Source of the DNA: Eleusine coracana subsp. coracana
Taxonomy: Eukaryota > Streptophyta > Magnoliopsida > Poales > Poaceae
Reading direction: 5' to 3'
Length of the DNA: 64,000 nt
Assembly (NCBI GenBank): GCA_032690845.1
Contig: CM064433.1
Coordinates: 37,260,658 to 37,324,657, forward strand
Of the stretch, positions 61,801-64,000 are shown one piece after another. The notes under the pieces are model-generated. The model ran no database searches, was not told where the DNA came from, and worked only from the letters and a program-made list of their open reading frames with translations. Both the position numbers and the translations under genes were made by a program. Position 1 is the first letter of the stretch. Every line of letters starts with the position of its first letter.

Positions 61801-62650
61801 GTAGTGCCAGACAAACAAAAAAAGAAAATGCTAATATGCAAGGTGTGATTTGTGCTGACTATTCCCATGAACGGTGTGGCAAATCACCACCTCCAGAGGT
61901 TGCAATAAATTGCCAGCAATTCTTAATCTGCCCATATAGTGAATATATTATCAACAAAAGGCAGCAGTATCACTTTAATGAGCACTGCCCATGGCCCCAA
62001 TGATGCATGGTAGAAGAGTCATATCAAACAAAGGGGATGACTTACATGTATAGTCAGCAATATAATTTATATACGCAAAGCAACAATGAACTATTAAGTG
62101 AAAACAAACAAGGTAAACGTCTTTTGAACATGCTGTGAAATTTTAGTGTGAATTGCCAGGTACCTTGTCTGAACAAAAGAAAATGATTCTGCAAACAAGG
62201 AGAGCTCAAAGTAGCTAGAAAAAGGTGCCTTTCCTAGCACAATTGAGGTAGTGAGACAAGCACATCTACATGAAAACCAACGAAGTCGTAATTCATGAAA
62301 TTGGAAACGAAATCATGGGGTTGGGGGGGGGGGGGGGGGGGGGGGGGGGGCGAGAGGGAATAGAAGAGAGGCATGCGCGGTGTATGAATATAACCAGCAT
62401 CAGATTCAGGCCTTGGCGCCGAACTTCAGGAACAAGCCCGTGGCGGAGCAGCTGAAGCGAGATCCCCAGTAGGGAATCCACGTACCCTCGCCCCTTCTCG
62501 TCATTGTCCTCCTCCTGCAGCCGGTGCCACGAACACAAATACACCTTAATCTCAAGAAAAAGTGATTATCGCACGAGATATAGCTCAGGGGAGGAGGGGG
62601 CTGACTGGCATGATCATCCCAGCGGCGATCGCGGGCGGCAGGGGGTCCAT
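49832..62650 (-). CDS. HASTY/exportin-5-related protein, shortened N-terminal half and extra C-terminal region, 26 exons, 1081 aa
   Basis: Exons in coding order: 62650-62606, 62514-62395, 61463-61320, 61241-61183, 61146-61026, 60651-60548, 60448-60175, 59915-59746, 56736-56251, 56175-55863, 55448-55308, 55200-55120, 53634-53518, 53432-53343, 53280-53185, 53107-53048, 52948-52880, 52808-52722, 51611-51510, 51421-51335, 51246-51166, 50540-50460, 50374-50279, 50206-50150, 50062-50018 and 49951-49832. All are in phase. The first exon (GTCAGC donor) and the end of the last are the least certain. Residues 16-65 resemble the HASTY N-terminus (VRRQGLNLML then HLLRFRWDG). From about residue 164 to 612 the match is to the HASTY C-terminal half: LNTIWTQPDWKKTY, TWLKDIRDTGYKIIGL, PLVKHCPLECWDEWM and FLLHHNCFG. 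The intervening 500 or so residues of HASTY, including most of the Ran-binding arch, are absent. Residues 613-1081 (LERKRPAVYF, SELLSRLITLKPYIK, FHPLIRESHKDIL) are helical but not part of HASTY as I know it. HASTY exports or supports microRNAs; the role of this version is unknown. Confidence 0.75.
53635..55119. other. Intron of the HASTY-related gene, 1.5 kb
   Basis: AT-rich with no element boundaries found. It includes TCTAAAAATATCTGGACATG at 54398, repeated exactly at 55747 in another intron of the same gene. Confidence 0.5.
56860..57645. other. Left part of the transposon-filled intron
   Basis: Intron DNA of the HASTY-related gene. 57070-57260 carries a repeated GGCGAGGGCGG / CACGGGCACGGGTG word in two or three copies, with no recognised element. 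Confidence 0.4.
57646..58505 (+). mobile_element. Non-autonomous LTR retrotransposon inside a HASTY-related intron
   Basis: A 191-bp 5' LTR (57646-57836, TGTTATGGGTAGGTCTTT ... ATTACA) is followed by TCTGGTATCAGATT, a primer-binding site for initiator Met-tRNA. The inside (57837-58456) ends in the purine tract GAAGAAGGGAGGAGA and is followed by a second copy of the LTR start at 58457. That 3' LTR is cut after about 50 bases. The only open frame (57858-58361, 167 codons) contains a 63-bp internal repeat (57946 and 58009: GTGCAGCnGTGCTGGTCCAA) and resembles no gag or pol. The element is opposite in strand to the host gene. Confidence 0.8.
58607..59447. mobile_element. hAT-type non-autonomous element, 841 bp, with 8-bp target duplication
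   Basis: The left end CAGTGGTGGATCCAG and, on the opposite strand, the right end CAGGGGCGGGCC are imperfect inverted repeats with the hAT-like CAGnGGnGG start. The same eight bases GGTACCCC flank both sides (58599-58606 and 59448-59455), the exact target-duplication size of hAT elements. Inside is non-coding and AT-rich. Confidence 0.85.
62323..62350. repeat. G28 homopolymer in the second intron of the HASTY-related gene
   Basis: Twenty-eight consecutive G residues beginning 45 bases after the end of the second coding exon (62395). In the pre-mRNA this is a C-run. Confidence 0.95.
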
Positions 62651-63160
62651 ATCCGACGCGCCACTGGGGGTTCCAAAGGCTGCGCGTCCAAGGGGCGCCG
62701 GCCTCCAACGACGCGCTTCTAGATGGTTCTGCAATTTGGGGTTTTGGAGGGCAGTATGGTTTCGGCTCGGCTTTGTGCAGAAGCTTTAGGGGCGAAGTGT
62801 TACTTTGTTCTGGTACTGATCATTAGGGAATTTTAAATAGAATATCTATACCACCGTTAGCAGAAGAGACAGCACAGCTCAGATTTGGTCATGCTCTCAC
62901 AAAATCACACGCCTTTCATTCTAAAATTGTTTGTCTTGAGTTCTTAGAAACTTAAAAAAAAACTGGTTCTTCAAAACCAAACAATAAACTGACATGTTTG
63001 AAGGTTCTCAAAATTTTAACAAATAATTCCTTAAATGTTGAAGGGACTCAAACATGGCTATTCATTTTATGCAGTATTTATTAAGAAAAAATAATCTTGT
63101 CATTCTCATTTTTCATGTCTCAGTGCTTTGAATTATGAAATGGAACAATAAAAAATATGA
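62651..63160. other. Upstream region of the HASTY-related gene
   Basis: GC-rich for the first 130 bases (probable leader and promoter), then AT-rich. No further feature is supported. Confidence 0.45.
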
Positions 63161-63588
63161 TATTTAGGAGAAATTGGGTTGTCACATGAATACTATGTTT
63201 TTACATCCAGATTGCCCAACTGTTTAAAAAATCTAAATATTTATGATAGGCCAGATATTTAGCCCTTAAATGAGAGGTGATTGGTGTTAATGTTGCCTGA
63301 GAAAATATAGCCCGTACGATATTCAGTTTTCCATTTTTATCATAAAACTCATGTATATATTAACATGTAACATACTGAGTTGATTATTCAGTGTAATTAT
63401 GCCTGGCATTTGGGGATACTTTTAAGCCAATATAGTACAATTTTTGCTATCTACACAAATAAGAAAAAAATTGTTTGCAATTCAATGTCTGGATTTCATG
63501 TCACAACTGCTAGGGTAGTATATGAGGTTTTGGATGGTTCGATGACATAATTACCACATAGTCATTGGCTGCAAATAAAAAACTTGTT
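63161..63588 (+). repeat. Dispersed repeat, copy 2 (related to 33277-33683)
   Basis: Same landmarks in the same order as copy 1. It is 20 or so bases longer, with an extra AACATGTAACATACTGAGTT stretch near 63361-63380. It sits in the upstream region of the HASTY-related gene. Confidence 0.8.
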
Positions 63589-63599
63589 CCACGAAGGCT

Positions 63600-63856
63600 G
63601 CCAGTTAATGGTGCCAGTCGGCTCACGTGACCCATTTTCTGAGTGTGCCTTTTTTGCTGAGTGTCCTCCTCGTGTATGCCTAGTGTTTGTGAGCTGGCAC
63701 TTAACAAAATCTCATGGTTGTCGAGTGTCCCTACTTTGTCAAGTGCCTACTTTGTCAAGTGTCTACTTTGCCAAGTGCTTTTCACTAGGCACTTGACAAA
63801 TAGCCTCTTTGTTGAGTTTTTGACACATTGTACTCGACAAAGAGAGGGGCACTCGG
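63600..63856. repeat. CACTA-type subterminal repeats of the TTTGCCAAGTG kind
   Basis: Repeated words CTGAGTGT, TTGTCAAGTG, TTTGCCAAGTG, CACTTGACAAA and CTCGACAAAG in both orientations, as found near the ends of one class of grass CACTA elements. No terminus was seen. Confidence 0.55.
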
Positions 63857-64000
63857 CAGGGGCGGAAATATACAGAGGGCCACTAGGGCCATGGCCCTAG
63901 ACTTGGGCCAAAAAAACTAAGTACTACTCATAAATTTTTGGACCCAACTAATATTTTGTATACATCATTTTGGCCTAACTAGCCAGCTCCTGCCAAATTA
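63857..64000 (+). mobile_element. Start of a hAT-like element, cut by the window end
   Basis: Begins CAGGGGCGGAAATATACAGA and continues GGGCCACTAGGGCCATGGCC, like the terminus of the 841-bp element at 58607-59447. Only the first 144 bases are visible. Confidence 0.55.

Noticed and set aside
1..64000. CRISPR arrays, bacterial operons, rRNA and tRNA genes
   Set aside because: None seen. The DNA is eukaryotic, with introns and plant transposons; no cloverleaf or rRNA core was recognised by eye.

Overview
The window is nuclear DNA from a flowering plant, almost certainly a grass. The genes have GC-rich first exons followed by AT-rich introns with GT..AG borders. The spaces between genes are filled with grass-type transposons: CACTA, Ty1/copia, Stowaway/mariner with CTCCCTCCGTCC ends, Tourist, hAT and a miniature LTR element. 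I could not run a search, so family names rest on motifs and exon-by-exon reading, and the species is not determined.

Layout. 1-2721 is the end of a CACTA transposon with a decayed transposase. 4913-8946 (+) is a two-exon histidine-phosphatase (phosphoglycerate-mutase-like) gene whose long intron carries two separate duplications. 9786-10390 holds a broken dirigent-like gene, followed by a small inverted-repeat element. 15104-19971 (-) is a complete 11-exon CPL3-type RNA polymerase II CTD phosphatase (1257 residues, FCP1 and BRCT domains). 22762-24144 (-) is a three-exon plastid acyl carrier protein. 25254-26137 is a deleted mariner-like element. 27580-29400 is repetitive DNA with many copies of a palindromic motif. 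30965-32759 (+) is a five-exon GDSL esterase/lipase. 34003-34209 (-) encodes a short L31-like mitochondrial ribosomal protein. 37647-41445 (+) is an eight-exon gene resembling a pseudokinase plus KEN (IRE1/RNase L-type) protein, with an in-frame stop. 42329-49500 is a transposon nest: a Stowaway-like element, a Tourist element, opposing Ty1/copia relics and a complete 280-bp TRIM. 49832-62650 (-) is a 26-exon gene related to HASTY (exportin-5) that keeps an open frame of 1081 codons. 57646-58505 and 58607-59447 are an LTR element and a hAT element inside one of its introns. The last 400 bases are CACTA-type and hAT-type repeats.

The genes do not form one pathway, which is normal for a plant chromosome. 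The two most interesting loci are the HASTY-related gene and the pseudokinase-KEN gene. The first lacks most of the exportin N-terminal half and has about 470 extra C-terminal residues that I cannot place. The second combines a degenerate kinase fold with an RNase-L/IRE1-like tail and is broken by one stop codon. All exon joins given were checked for reading phase and splice dinucleotides by hand.
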